This document shows positions 1-9,009 of a stretch of 44,203 bases of DNA, in pieces (position 1 is the first letter of the stretch; each line of letters begins with the position of its first letter). The notes below the pieces were generated by a model. That model did no database searches, was not told the origin of the DNA, and saw only the letters and a list, made by a program, of their open reading frames with translations. The position numbers were made by a program, and so were the translations under genes. This DNA is from Bacteroidales bacterium (lineage in GTDB: Bacteria; Bacteroidota; Bacteroidia; Bacteroidales; WCHB1-69), in the NCBI GenBank assembly GCA_031253655.1, contig JAIRVY010000028.1:1-44203 (forward strand), written 5' to 3'.

Positions 1-1425
1 ATCAAAGTCGGGATTAATATAGTGGGTATAGTTTGAACCGTGAGGTTGCAGGTTTTTTGAGTAGAAGAGCGATAAGTAGTTTTCGGCATCGGGGTAGTCG
101 CAAATCCAGGAACCTCTGAAAAAGGGGAGTTGGTAATTCCGCATCATTTGCCGCTGTTGCGCAGCTTGCTGTACTTCCAACGAAATATTAACTCCAATCT
201 TGTTTAATTCGTGTTGAATATATTGACATAAATCCAAATAACTGGCAGAAACAGAAAGCGGAATAACGGGCAGACCTTTACCATTGGGATAACCCGCTTT
301 TTGTAATAGCTCAAGTGCTTTTTGCGGGTCGTAGTGATACCCCCTTACTCTCTCAGGATCAAAAGAAGTCATCCCCATAGGTACAAACCCGCTTGTACCG
401 GCGTATCCCATATTGTTACGCAAATATTTTATCATCTTTTCCCTGTCGAAACCATAATTAATGGCTTGCCGTATCTCTTTAACCAGTAAGAAATTGTTCG
501 CTTTTTCTTTCAATAAGAAACCAAGATACTCCGTGTTAAGATATGGACCTGTAAGTAGATTAATTTTATCCGAATATTCTTTTTGCAAAGTTCCCTCTTT
601 GGTTAATAAAGCATCTTTGTAGCAGGCTTCTATTCCGGAAATAAAGTCCAGATTTCCTTTAATAAACTCCATAAATGCCACTTGTTTGTCAATGATAAAA
701 GAGATAGAAACGGCATCTAAAAAGGGAAGTGGGGCGTTATTTTCATCTTTTTCAAAATAGTTTTCGTTTTTTCGCAACACCAATTTAATACCTTCTTCCC
801 AAAGTTGATATTGAAAAGGACCTGTACCCACCGGATATTTTCTAAATTCTTTTCCATATTTTTCTACTACTTCCTTGGGAACCACTGAGGCGTACTTCAT
901 AGCAAGTATTCCCAAAAACGGTGGAAATGGCTCGCGCAACACAATTTCAAAAACCGTATCCTTTACCGCCGTAAAGGAATATTTTCCATTATCATTTTTG
1001 GCTACTTTTTGAAAAATCCATGCACCCGGCGAGGCAACCTCAGCGCTAACTATACGGTTGAAACTGTAAACAAAGTCGGCGGCTGTTATTTTAGGAGGTT
1101 TTGCAAAATAATAATGATTGGTATTATGAAAATAAACGTCATCGCGAAGGTAGAAAGTATAGATTTTTCCGTCAGGGCTAATCGTCCAATCTTTAGCAAT
1201 CATCGGAACAATTTGCAGAGAATCGTCTATGTCCACCAATCCGTTGTAGAGCATATTGCACAACCACGTAGCCGCCTGTCCCGAAGCATACGCAGGGTCA
1301 AGAGACTGAATGCCAACAGCTTCATTATATTTAAAAATTTGCTTTCCGGATGGAGTAGGGGAAGTACAGGAAAGCATTACGCCCAACAAACAGATTGTCA
1401 TTTCAAGCGCAGTGAAAAACCTCAT
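1..1425 (-). CDS. ABC transporter substrate-binding lipoprotein, OppA/DppA-like (SBP_bac_5), C-terminus cut off by window edge
   Basis: The frame is open from an ATG at 1425 to the window edge, giving 475 residues without a stop. The N-terminus is a lipoprotein signal: a hydrophobic stretch ends in M-L-S-C with the acylated Cys at about residue 20, so the protein is probably membrane-tethered. The following sequence has SBP_bac_5 hallmarks: an early SLDPAYA segment, 'DWTISPDGKIYTFYLRDDV', 'YPVGTGPFQ', 'VKEIRQAINYGFDRE' and 'ALELLQKAGYPNGKG'. This family binds oligopeptides or other solutes for an ABC importer. Permease and ATPase genes are not in the window. It lies downstream of pyrD on the same strand, separated by a gap of tandem short repeats. 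A peptide-binding role fits the secreted proteases nearby but is inference. An alternative start is Met9. Confidence 0.88.
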   Translation of the reverse strand, partial: MRFFTALEMTICLLGVMLSCTSPTPSGKQIFKYNEAVGIQSLDPAYASGQAATWLCNMLYNGLVDIDDSLQIVPMIAKDWTISPDGKIYTFYLRDDVYFHNTNHYYFAKPPKITAADFVYSFNRIVSAEVASPGAWIFQKVAKNDNGKYSFTAVKDTVFEIVLREPFPPFLGILAMKYASVVPKEVVEKYGKEFRKYPVGTGPFQYQLWEEGIKLVLRKNENYFEKDENNAPLPFLDAVSISFIIDKQVAFMEFIKGNLDFISGIEACYKDALLTKEGTLQKEYSDKINLLTGPYLNTEYLGFLLKEKANNFLLVKEIRQAINYGFDREKMIKYLRNNMGYAGTSGFVPMGMTSFDPERVRGYHYDPQKALELLQKAGYPNGKGLPVIPLSVSASYLDLCQYIQHELNKIGVNISLEVQQAAQQRQMMRNYQLPFFRGSWICDYPDAENYLSLFYSKNLQPHGSNYTHYINPDFD

Positions 1426-1432
1426 AATACTA

Positions 1433-1568
1433 ACTATTAACTGTTAAACAACAAATATTAAATATTAATTATTATATATTAGTTCTAGAACCTTAGACTA
1501 TTAAACTATTTAACTATTTAACTTTTGAACTATTGAACTATTGATTTTAATAACTCTAAACTCTAAAC
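1433..1568. repeat. Degenerate 7-bp then 8-bp tandem repeats filling the gap between pyrD and the SBP gene
   Basis: From 1433 the sequence reads as consecutive 7-mers such as ACTATTA, ACTGTTA, AATATTA, AATATTA and ATTATTA. At about 1493 the period changes to 8, with units TTAGACTA, TTAAACTA, TTTAACTA, TTGAACTA and TTGAACTA. It ends with two exact AACTCTA units at 1552-1565. The pyrD stop codon (1563-1565) lies inside the last unit, so the repeat reaches into the coding end. No convincing hairpin was seen. Confidence 0.75.
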
Positions 1569-2465
1569 AATCCCCTTTATCTCCTCAATAGTTCTGATTT
1601 CCATGTTTTCAAAATATTGCTGCAGTCCTTCCACTAATTCCTTTCCGGCTAAGGTGTGGGTAAAGTTTACCGTACCGATTTGCACAGCAGAGGCTCCTGC
1701 CATAATAAACTCTACAATATTTTCTACAGTATAAATGCCGCCTATACCGATTACAGGAATTGAGACATTTTTACAAACCTCGTAAACCATACGTAATGCA
1801 ATTGGTTTTATAGCCGCTCCTGAAACCCCGGCATACAGATTATCAAAAACCGGTTTTCTTTTTTGGATGTCAACCGCCATTCCTTTGAACGTGTTTACCA
1901 ATGATAGCGAATCGGCACCTGCTTTTTCGCAGGCTTGCGCCATCTCAACAATATTTTCGGCATTGGGCGAGAGTTTTACCATTAACGGCTTCTTACAAAC
2001 CGATTTGCAAGCTGCAACCGCTTCAAAGGCAATCTCTTTCTTAATACCCAGTGCCATTCCGCCGGTTTTTACATTAGGGCAAGAGATATTTAATTCGATA
2101 ATATCAACTTCACTATCGTTAAGTAGTTCAATCCCTTCTATGTATTCTTCAAGGGTGGCACCGCCGAGGTTTGCCAAAATCACTGTTCCGAGTTTTTTCA
2201 TAAAGGGCAACTCATCGCTTATGAATTTTCTAACGCCCGGGTTTTGTAGCCCAACGCTGTTCATCATCCCGTTTGCTGTTTCCCACACGCGAATGCCGGA
2301 ATTTCCCTCTCTGGGATGAAGCGTAAGCCCTTTGGTACTTATCCCTCCCAAAATACCTACATCGTATAATTCGTTGTACTCTCTGCCAAATCCAAAAGTG
2401 CCGGATGCGGCAATGACAGGGTTTTTAAAGAGTACGCCATTAATGGTGGTTTGTAGTCTGTTCAT
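1563..2465 (-). CDS. pyrD: Dihydroorotate dehydrogenase B (NAD+), catalytic subunit
   Basis: The 300-residue length is typical of class 1B PyrD, which oxidises dihydroorotate to orotate in pyrimidine synthesis using FMN. Visible landmarks are the N-terminal '[13 protein letters not shown]', the active-site loop '[11 protein letters not shown]' with the class 1B catalytic Cys at 129, '[11 protein letters not shown]' and the phosphate-binding '[28 protein letters not shown]'. Class 1B enzymes normally work with the FAD/[2Fe-2S] subunit PyrK, usually encoded next door. Here the upstream neighbour is a divergent secreted-protein gene and the downstream one an SBP, so pyrK must be elsewhere or absent. 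The start ATG at 2465 follows a TACTTTTG box on the minus strand. The stop codon is embedded in a short tandem repeat. Confidence 0.96.
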   Translation of the reverse strand: MNRLQTTINGVLFKNPVIAASGTFGFGREYNELYDVGILGGISTKGLTLHPREGNSGIRVWETANGMMNSVGLQNPGVRKFISDELPFMKKLGTVILANLGGATLEEYIEGIELLNDSEVDIIELNISCPNVKTGGMALGIKKEIAFEAVAACKSVCKKPLMVKLSPNAENIVEMAQACEKAGADSLSLVNTFKGMAVDIQKRKPVFDNLYAGVSGAAIKPIALRMVYEVCKNVSIPVIGIGGIYTVENIVEFIMAGASAVQIGTVNFTHTLAGKELVEGLQQYFENMEIRTIEEIKGIV

Positions 2466-2487
2466 TATTTATGAATATAAAAACGGG

Positions 2488-2495
2488 CAAAAGTA
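2488..2495 (-). promoter_or_regulatory. Predicted Bacteroidota -7 box for pyrD
   Basis: The minus strand reads TACTTTTG, matching the TAnnTTTG -7 consensus of the Bacteroidota primary sigma factor, 23 bases upstream of the pyrD ATG. No clear -33 TTG sits at the expected distance, so the call rests on the -7 box and its position. Confidence 0.4.
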
Positions 2496-2547
2496 TTAAA
2501 TATCGTAAATAGGCAGTGTTTAGTTTTCTTTTATTAATAATTTTAGC

Positions 2548-2555
2548 TATTTTTG
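2548..2555 (+). promoter_or_regulatory. Predicted Bacteroidota -7 box for the T9SS protein gene
   Basis: TATTTTTG fits TAnnTTTG and lies 42 bases before the ATG at 2597. It is divergent from the pyrD box. The promoter lies inside the upstream extension of the reading frame, which supports the later start at 2597. Confidence 0.4.
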
Positions 2556-2596
2556 CCGAAACTATAAATCAATCACAAATTATTAAATCCTTTATT

Positions 2597-4561
2597 ATGA
2601 AAAGAATATTATCATCTATTGTCTTATCAATATTTGTTTTTCTATGTGTAGTAGCCCAAAATCAAACCTTTAACCTTGAACCCTTAGGTCAATATCAAAA
2701 ATCCAAATCGGAACGGGTTGATGTGTTAGTGAAAAATGGGAAACCTGTTGAACTTTTTGACAAGGTGTCTCATAAGCGCCTCACCTTAACCGGTGATGAA
2801 ATTATTCACGGAAAATCGCAAGCCACAGCGAAGTGTAGTGTTACTACAAAAAAATCTTCAAAAGAAGAAGTTGCTACCATAACACTAACGGTAATAGGAG
2901 ACCCGTGGGGTCCCGGACTTGGTACAGGTACCGGACTTCAAATGTTTATTGATGCTGATGCTGTAATAGTTGATAATTTTTGGGATTATTTCTGGGTAGA
3001 TGAAAACTATTTTTTCGATAATAGTGAATACAAAATACCGCAAAATGCTGTATATGGTTTTACAAACCCACAAGTAATTCATAATGGTACAGGCTCTGTT
3101 GAAATACCCGGGGGTGTGTATGATTTTCTTTTTCTTAGACCATGGCCTTTTGTAGAAATGTACGTAGTTACTAATTGGGCTGGTTCAGATGAAATTGCAA
3201 TGGCAGATAATTTTACTTTTGTTGCTGGTCTCGAATATATTTTTACTGTTGAAACTCCAGGTGATGTTTTCTTTCAAACCCCGGAAGATATCAAACTCTC
3301 TGATATTATTCTTCCTCTTCCTTCATTAGAACTGACAAATCAGGAGGATGTTTCTCTTGTTCTTGATAATAACGGTTCGGAAACTATAACGGGTGATGTT
3401 AAATTGGCGTATAAAGTTAATAATGGAACGGAAGTAGAAGAGAGTTTTTCCATAACAGAATTACTTCCCGGAGATGATATCATTTATACTTTCAATGCAA
3501 AGGCAAATTTTTCTGCAGTTGGTTTCCACAAAGTGGAAGCGAGAGTTGAATACGCAGCAGATGCAAATCCCTATAATAACACTCTAGTTAAAGAGACCAA
3601 AAAATTTGAATTAATTGGATTACCCTTTAATGATGAATTTGACACACCAAACAGTATGCTCAGGTGGTCAACAATTGACGGAAACGGAGACGGGTATTCT
3701 TGGATGTATGACAATTGGTTTCTAACCGATGCCGACGGCGGAAAAGGGTGTTTGCAGGTATTGTGTCAAAGTTATGGCGCCAATGAATATCTCGTTACTG
3801 ATCCGATAATTATTTCAGAAGCAGGTATTTACGAGATGAGTTTTTATTCCTATGCCTTAGGAAACGATAAAATTACCATTCTTTACGGAAAAACTTATAA
3901 TGTGAGCGAAATGGAAGTATTGGAGGTGGTTTACCCCAACTCTTCTGATTGGGAGATAATTGAGCAACTTATTATGATTGATAAACCCGGGAATTACTTT
4001 TTCGCATTTCACTACTTCGGTGTCTATTCAGATGATGCCAGAGGCGTAAATTTCGACAAATTTAACTTAAAACAATCTTCTATTACTAATACTTACACTA
4101 TTGTTCCAGTAAAAAGTGGATGCGTAATAATTGAACCTTCAAGTGAGATTGAGGTTTTAGAAGGTGAAGACCAAACATTTACATTCGTTTCTGAACTTGG
4201 TTGTTTAATCTTAATGGTATTAATCGACGATGTTATTAACGAAGAGGCACTTGCAGCAGGAACCTACACATTTTCAAATGTTACTGCAAATCACACGATT
4301 GAAGTAGTTGGTGCACACGACATTTACGAACAAGAGCAATCCAATGTTCATCTCTATCCCAATCCCACAAATAATAACGTGTTCATCAAAAATGATACAC
4401 AAATAATACAAAATATTAGGATGTATGATTTTTCGGGCAGGTTGTTAAAAGAATGGAGTCCCGTTCAATCTTCAGAAATTAAGATTGATATAAGTGATTT
4501 TCAAAGCGGGATTTATTTATTCGATATTGACGGAATTACGAAGAAAATGGTAAAGCAGTAA
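2597..4561 (+). CDS. Secreted T9SS cargo protein with DUF2436-like and choice-of-anchor-J (cleaved adhesin) domains
   Basis: The chosen ATG gives 654 residues starting with a classic signal peptide (MKRILSSIVLSIFVFLCVVAQ); the frame is open further upstream but that part overlaps the promoter. Roughly residues 95-245 ('GDPWGPGLGTGTGLQMFIDAD', then 'GTGSVEIPGGVYDF') resemble the DUF2436 domain of Porphyromonas gingipains and haemagglutinins. Residues about 345-490 ('FNDEFDTPNSMLRWSTIDGNGDGYSW' through 'YFFAFHYFGVYSDDARGVNFDKFNL') look like a choice-of-anchor-J/cleaved-adhesin domain. The C-terminus, from YPNP at 587, is a type A T9SS sorting domain. No protease domain is present. A binding or adhesin role at the cell surface is inferred. 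It ends 4 bases from convergent rnhB. Confidence 0.82.
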   Translation: MKRILSSIVLSIFVFLCVVAQNQTFNLEPLGQYQKSKSERVDVLVKNGKPVELFDKVSHKRLTLTGDEIIHGKSQATAKCSVTTKKSSKEEVATITLTVIGDPWGPGLGTGTGLQMFIDADAVIVDNFWDYFWVDENYFFDNSEYKIPQNAVYGFTNPQVIHNGTGSVEIPGGVYDFLFLRPWPFVEMYVVTNWAGSDEIAMADNFTFVAGLEYIFTVETPGDVFFQTPEDIKLSDIILPLPSLELTNQEDVSLVLDNNGSETITGDVKLAYKVNNGTEVEESFSITELLPGDDIIYTFNAKANFSAVGFHKVEARVEYAADANPYNNTLVKETKKFELIGLPFNDEFDTPNSMLRWSTIDGNGDGYSWMYDNWFLTDADGGKGCLQVLCQSYGANEYLVTDPIIISEAGIYEMSFYSYALGNDKITILYGKTYNVSEMEVLEVVYPNSSDWEIIEQLIMIDKPGNYFFAFHYFGVYSDDARGVNFDKFNLKQSSITNTYTIVPVKSGCVIIEPSSEIEVLEGEDQTFTFVSELGCLILMVLIDDVINEEALAAGTYTFSNVTANHTIEVVGAHDIYEQEQSNVHLYPNPTNNNVFIKNDTQIIQNIRMYDFSGRLLKEWSPVQSSEIKIDISDFQSGIYLFDIDGITKKMVKQ

Positions 4562-4565
4562 CCTG

Positions 4566-5168
4566 CTAAAATTCTAACTTTAATTGCCCTTTTATGTGAA
4601 ACGATTTACGATGGTATATCGTTCTCCCATACTTCAGTAAGGCCTCCTGATGTTCAAGGGTAGGATATCCTTTGTTTTGCTTCCACCCGTACATCGGAAA
4701 TTCTGCGTCAATCTTCTCCATATAATCATCTCGAAAAGTTTTGGCAAGAATAGAGGCAGCCGCAATGGATAGGTATTTCTCATCTCCCTTAACAATGCAT
4801 TGATACTGTACTACTGTTTCATTTATAAAACGATTTCCGTCAATTAACAAAAGATAAGGTTCTATTTTTAATTGTTTTACAGCCAGATTCATTCCCCTAA
4901 ATGAAGCATTTAAGATATTTATTTCATCAATAATAGTTTCAGAAACAGAAACTACCGACCAACACAATGCATCTCTAATAATAACCTCTCTCAATTCATT
5001 TCTTTGGTTTTTAGTCAGTTGCTTAGAATCATTAAGTCCGTCGTTTACATAATCGAAAGGAAAAACGACAGCTGCCGCAAAGAGTGGTCCGGCTAAGCAG
5101 CCTCTGCCAGCTTCGTCGCAACCTGCTTCAACAGTTTCAGTTTCAGAATAATGTGATTCTAAAGGCAT
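4566..5168 (-). CDS. rnhB: Ribonuclease HII
   Basis: This 200-residue enzyme cleaves RNA in RNA:DNA hybrids and removes misincorporated ribonucleotides. The signature 'GCDEAGRGCLAGPL' carries the catalytic Asp18 and Glu19. Further family blocks are 'NDSKQLT', 'LLIDGNRF' with Asp110 and 'VKGDEKYLSIAAASILAKTFRD', which contains the remaining acidic ligand. Length is normal. The start overlaps the end of the upstream membrane-protein gene by 10 bases, so the two are probably co-transcribed and translationally coupled. Confidence 0.97.
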   Translation of the reverse strand: MPLESHYSETETVEAGCDEAGRGCLAGPLFAAAVVFPFDYVNDGLNDSKQLTKNQRNELREVIIRDALCWSVVSVSETIIDEINILNASFRGMNLAVKQLKIEPYLLLIDGNRFINETVVQYQCIVKGDEKYLSIAAASILAKTFRDDYMEKIDAEFPMYGWKQNKGYPTLEHQEALLKYGRTIYHRKSFHIKGQLKLEF

Positions 5169-6118
5169 AGCGAGACCAAAGTGATAATAGTTATCAAATC
5201 GTTAATATAAAATGGATTCTTTTCTTGGGTCAACAGCGAGAGATAGACCGATATCGGAAAAAAAAGATATCCCAAGGCGTAAGGATAAGATGAATTAGTA
5301 AGGAAAAGTGCAATAATAATGAGTAATGCCCAAGCATTTAGTGTAACTACCTTTTTTCTCAGCACCATTACTTTCGATTCGCTTCTGAGTTTGAATTTGA
5401 TGATGAAAAAGAAATAAACGATGGTAAGTATTAGTAATGCAGTGATTTTCACGTTATTAATTGTATCTGTAGTTTGAGATATTCCTAATACTTTTATTCT
5501 TTGAAAACTGAATAGCCACTCATTTAGATTATCGGTAAAAAAGTAGAGGGAAAAAAAATAGAAATACACCAATAGAAATCCGAAAAAGAGTATTCCAATC
5601 TCTTTAATTTTAGAAAATTGATTGATAAATAGGGTGGAAATGGCAATAATTAGCAGTAAAATGGCTGTATGGTCGAAACAAGTAGCAATGGCGATAATTA
5701 TCCCCATCCAGAACATGTTGTTTTTCATTTTTACTGAAGATGCGGTGTAATCGAAGGCAATAATGAGCAGAAAAAAGAGGATAGTAAAAAAGAAAGGAGA
5801 GATTGTATGAAATGATTTTGTTAACAACAGAATAGATAAATAAAAACAGGCGGGCAATAAGGAGTTTTTTGAGATGAACTCTTTTTTTATAAAAAAATAT
5901 TGCAGTAAAGCAGTTTGTGTAATTAGCATCGCAATAATTATTCCTTTTCCTGTGAGTTCGTTTATTACAAACAGGTTCGAGAAAAAATGGAATAGGAAAC
6001 TCGTATCAATTTCGGTAGTTATTTGCGCTTTAGTTACAATGACGAATATTGAAAATGCCAGCAGTACAATAAAAATGAACCATTGAAGCGAGATATTTTT
6101 GTATAAAAATTGCAGCAT
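5159..6118 (-). CDS. Polytopic membrane protein, DUF6427-like
   Basis: The 319-residue product is almost entirely hydrophobic helices separated by short loops, consistent with about ten transmembrane segments. It lacks a cleavable signal or soluble domain. The opening 'LQFLYKN', the spacing of helices and linkage to rnhB resemble the DUF6427 family of Bacteroidota, whose function is unknown. Very high Phe, Ile and Leu content makes family assignment from sequence alone tentative. It heads a two-gene unit with rnhB and is divergent from prs. It could also be a distant polysaccharide-polymerase or flippase-like protein, but no motif for either was seen. Confidence 0.75.
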   Translation of the reverse strand: MLQFLYKNISLQWFIFIVLLAFSIFVIVTKAQITTEIDTSFLFHFFSNLFVINELTGKGIIIAMLITQTALLQYFFIKKEFISKNSLLPACFYLSILLLTKSFHTISPFFFTILFFLLIIAFDYTASSVKMKNNMFWMGIIIAIATCFDHTAILLLIIAISTLFINQFSKIKEIGILFFGFLLVYFYFFSLYFFTDNLNEWLFSFQRIKVLGISQTTDTINNVKITALLILTIVYFFFIIKFKLRSESKVMVLRKKVVTLNAWALLIIIALFLTNSSYPYALGYLFFPISVYLSLLTQEKNPFYINDLITIITLVSLCL

Positions 6119-6170
6119 AATAATTTTTCGCGAAATAATAATTTTTTTATTAGTTTTCGCATTAAAATTT

Positions 6171-6178
6171 TATATTTG
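6171..6178 (+). promoter_or_regulatory. Predicted -7 box for prs
   Basis: TATATTTG matches TAnnTTTG and lies 45 bases upstream of the prs ATG at 6224, in the AT-rich gap between the divergent DUF6427 gene and prs. Confidence 0.5.
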
Positions 6179-6223
6179 TCGCGATTTTCATTTAACCGTC
6201 AAGTTCCTAATAATAAATATTTT

Positions 6224-7162
6224 ATGAATTCACTAAGTGCAGCAATCGTTACAGGAAACGCAAATCCTGAATTAGCAAAAAAAATCTCTGATGAATTAAA
6301 AATGAAACTATTGGAGGTTGAAATTGCCCGTTTTAAAGACGGAGAAATTCAGGCATATTACAATGAAACCATTCGGGGGAAATATGTTTTTATTATTCAA
6401 CCTACCTTTGGTCCCGCTGAAAATCTTATAGAACTTCTCATCTTAATTGATGCTGCCAAACGTGCCTCAGCCCACAAAATAATAGCCGTTATCCCTTACT
6501 TCGGATATGCGCGCCAGGACCGTAAAGATAGACCACGCACCTCTATAGGCGCAAAGCTGATGGCAAACCTGCTCATCGCCGCCGGTGTTAACCGCGTGAT
6601 TACAATGGACTTGCACGCCGATCAGATTCAAGGCTTTTTTGAAGTTCCTGTTGACCACATGTACTCTTCTAATGTGTTTTACCCCTTTATAAAAAGTTTG
6701 AATATTGAAAATTTATGTATGGTTTCTCCGGATACCGGCGGTACAAAACGGGCTTCTGCGTATGCAAAAGTATTGGATTGTGATTTGGCTATCGGTTTCA
6801 AACAACGAGGAAAACAAAATGAAGTGGCTAATTTACAGATAATTGGCGATGTTAAGGATAAAAACTGTATCATCGTGGATGATATTATTGACACCGGCGG
6901 AACATTGATAAAAGCGGCCAATAAATTGAAAGAGAACGGCGCCCTGTCGGTTATGGCGATGTGTACCCACGGACTCCTCTCTGCAAATGGTTTACAAAAT
7001 ATTGAATCTTCCCTTATAGACAAACTCATCTTAACAGATACAATACCTCTAAAAAAAGAATCTGAAAAAGTGGAGATTGTTACGGTTGCCCATTTATTAG
7101 CAGAAGTAATAAACAGTGTGATGGAAAGAACCTCTATTTCCAATCACTTTTTGTTCAACTGA
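6224..7162 (+). CDS. prs: Ribose-phosphate pyrophosphokinase (PRPP synthetase)
   Basis: The enzyme makes PRPP from ribose 5-phosphate and ATP for purine, pyrimidine, His and Trp synthesis. From the ATG at 6224 the protein is 312 residues, the usual length; the open frame extends upstream but only through promoter sequence. Key segments are the ATP-binding 'YFGYARQDRKDRPRTSIGAK' (92-111), 'MDLHADQIQGFF' (128-139) with the active-site His131, and the PRPP loop 'IIVDDIIDTGGT' (216-227). It ends exactly where the convergent porin gene ends, with no base between the two stop codons. Confidence 0.96.
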   Translation: MNSLSAAIVTGNANPELAKKISDELKMKLLEVEIARFKDGEIQAYYNETIRGKYVFIIQPTFGPAENLIELLILIDAAKRASAHKIIAVIPYFGYARQDRKDRPRTSIGAKLMANLLIAAGVNRVITMDLHADQIQGFFEVPVDHMYSSNVFYPFIKSLNIENLCMVSPDTGGTKRASAYAKVLDCDLAIGFKQRGKQNEVANLQIIGDVKDKNCIIVDDIIDTGGTLIKAANKLKENGALSVMAMCTHGLLSANGLQNIESSLIDKLILTDTIPLKKESEKVEIVTVAHLLAEVINSVMERTSISNHFLFN

Positions 7163-9001
7163 TTAATCGTGAAACCGCCAAGATATTCCTATACTGAAAA
7201 GATATTGGTTTGGATAGCCGGTGGTAGTGAAATTTCTATTTGTAAACGCAGCCGTTAAGATATTGCCGGCACGGAAAAAGAAATTGATTCTATCTATCCT
7301 GAAAGTAATATTGGCATTCCAATAAATGTAATTACCTGTTAACTGAGTTTTTTGGTAGTAAAATTCTCGCAAGATAGGCAAATATCCGTCGGCGTAGTAT
7401 GAGGTATTGTACATTACATCAGTTCCTACTAAAATTTTTAGCCTTTTTTTTAAAAATTCAAAAGTATAGAACACAGAAAGTTTTCCTGCAAACAGCGGAA
7501 CACTAACTACTTTATTTGTACAATATTGCAAATTCAAATTGGCCGTAGTTCCAAAGTTTTGATATTTAAAAGGAATCAAGGTAGAGAATTGAATTAAATT
7601 ACCGTTATTGTTATCCTGTATTGGACGTAACTCTTCGGACAGGTAAACCAAATTGTTCAAATAATAATTACTTGCCGACACACTATATTGTTCATAATTC
7701 CAAAAGACTTGAAGCTGTACAATGTTTTGTTTTTGAAAACTGTTTACCCAACGAAAATTATTGATACTTACACACTTCATTATATAATCAGGATCATTTC
7801 GGTAATAACAGGCATTCACGCTTACACTATATTCCTTTTCTTTGTTAATTTCCCAGGAAATCCCGGCTTTAGCAAAAAGGTCGTTGTTAAAATAATCACT
7901 TACAATAGAATATGAAAACTGTCCGGTAATATCCATTACATTAAACAAACGTAGATGGGTTCTTGTAAACAAATATAATGAATTAAAAGGGTTAAATGAG
8001 TATCTTAATTCGGAATGGTCGTACAGAACACCTCCGGCAATATGAAAATAGTTTTTTTTCTTACTCTCTTCCTGAAAAGGCGAAAAATTACTCCATTGCA
8101 AAGAGTTCTTTACAGACAGTACTCTGGTAGAATCATTAGTTTCCTGTTCAGAAAAGTATGCTTCATAGTGGGGATAGAGGACCAGTGAGTTATCAACATA
8201 ACGTAGCGTAGTTTGATTTACTTGAAAATGATGAGTAAATGTTCCGAAATATCTATTTTTTTTATCTTTCAGATTTACATAGTTTTGAAGAGCAAAATCG
8301 TGCGTAGTAATCTTTGAAAAAGCACTTAAAGATCGCTCATTTAGATAATCATACAAACCACCGTTTTCCGTATTGGTAAGGTTGTTGATAATGTAACTTG
8401 CTCTAATACCGTATTTTGAAGACGGAAATTCATAATGTATTAGAAGATTACCGCAAAGATTTCTTGTTTTATGATTATTGATGTGTTTTCTCTCATTAGA
8501 GGTACCATACAAATTCATAACTATGGTAACACCTTTTGAATAATTTGCAAATTCTGCAAAAATCTCGTTATTATTTTTTATTGGAAAACTCATAGTATAA
8601 GCCACTTTTGTATATGTAGTCTTTAGTTTGTAGAAGTATAAATCAGATTGTTTTTTAAAAAAGAGCGGATAGGGCAGCGTTTGGTATTCAAACCCCATTT
8701 CTTTATCATACTCAAATATCATATTTTGGTGTGCCTGCCCGAAGATACTCAAATCCTGGTAAATAATTTCCGGTCTTAATAAAGGGTCGAAGTAATGGGT
8801 AACTATCAATCCTGTATCAATCTGTTCATATTTAAGGGGTTCAAACTCAATTAAATTAAGGTGTGTGAAATGTGTGGGCAAGTAATCTGGCGACATATCC
8901 ATCACAGAGTCAATATCATGAACAACACGAGATTGTGCAATTACCTGACAAATACCGGCAATGAATAGTAAAAATAATAGAGATATTTTGAGACGGCGCA
9001 T
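7163..9001 (-). CDS. Putative outer-membrane porin (Porin_10-like)
   Basis: The chosen ATG at 9001 gives 612 residues beginning MRRLKISLLFLLFIAGICQVIAQ, a clear signal peptide; a start 36 bases upstream would overlap the previous gene. After a short periplasmic segment, the sequence alternates aromatic and polar residues in beta-strand-like blocks to the very end, finishing in a strand ending FRFHD. This matches Bacteroidota 'putative porin' proteins (Porin_10) in size and character. It is the third gene of a minus-strand unit after a glycosyltransferase and a steroid-reductase-like protein, 8 bases downstream of the latter. The solute is unknown. Confidence 0.75.
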   Translation of the reverse strand: MRRLKISLLFLLFIAGICQVIAQSRVVHDIDSVMDMSPDYLPTHFTHLNLIEFEPLKYEQIDTGLIVTHYFDPLLRPEIIYQDLSIFGQAHQNMIFEYDKEMGFEYQTLPYPLFFKKQSDLYFYKLKTTYTKVAYTMSFPIKNNNEIFAEFANYSKGVTIVMNLYGTSNERKHINNHKTRNLCGNLLIHYEFPSSKYGIRASYIINNLTNTENGGLYDYLNERSLSAFSKITTHDFALQNYVNLKDKKNRYFGTFTHHFQVNQTTLRYVDNSLVLYPHYEAYFSEQETNDSTRVLSVKNSLQWSNFSPFQEESKKKNYFHIAGGVLYDHSELRYSFNPFNSLYLFTRTHLRLFNVMDITGQFSYSIVSDYFNNDLFAKAGISWEINKEKEYSVSVNACYYRNDPDYIMKCVSINNFRWVNSFQKQNIVQLQVFWNYEQYSVSASNYYLNNLVYLSEELRPIQDNNNGNLIQFSTLIPFKYQNFGTTANLNLQYCTNKVVSVPLFAGKLSVFYTFEFLKKRLKILVGTDVMYNTSYYADGYLPILREFYYQKTQLTGNYIYWNANITFRIDRINFFFRAGNILTAAFTNRNFTTTGYPNQYLFSIGISWRFHD

Positions 9002-9009
9002 GAAAATAA

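Noticed and set aside
1009-1440. 143-residue plus-strand frame
   Set aside because: It is antisense to the well-supported substrate-binding protein frame, and has no recognisable features.
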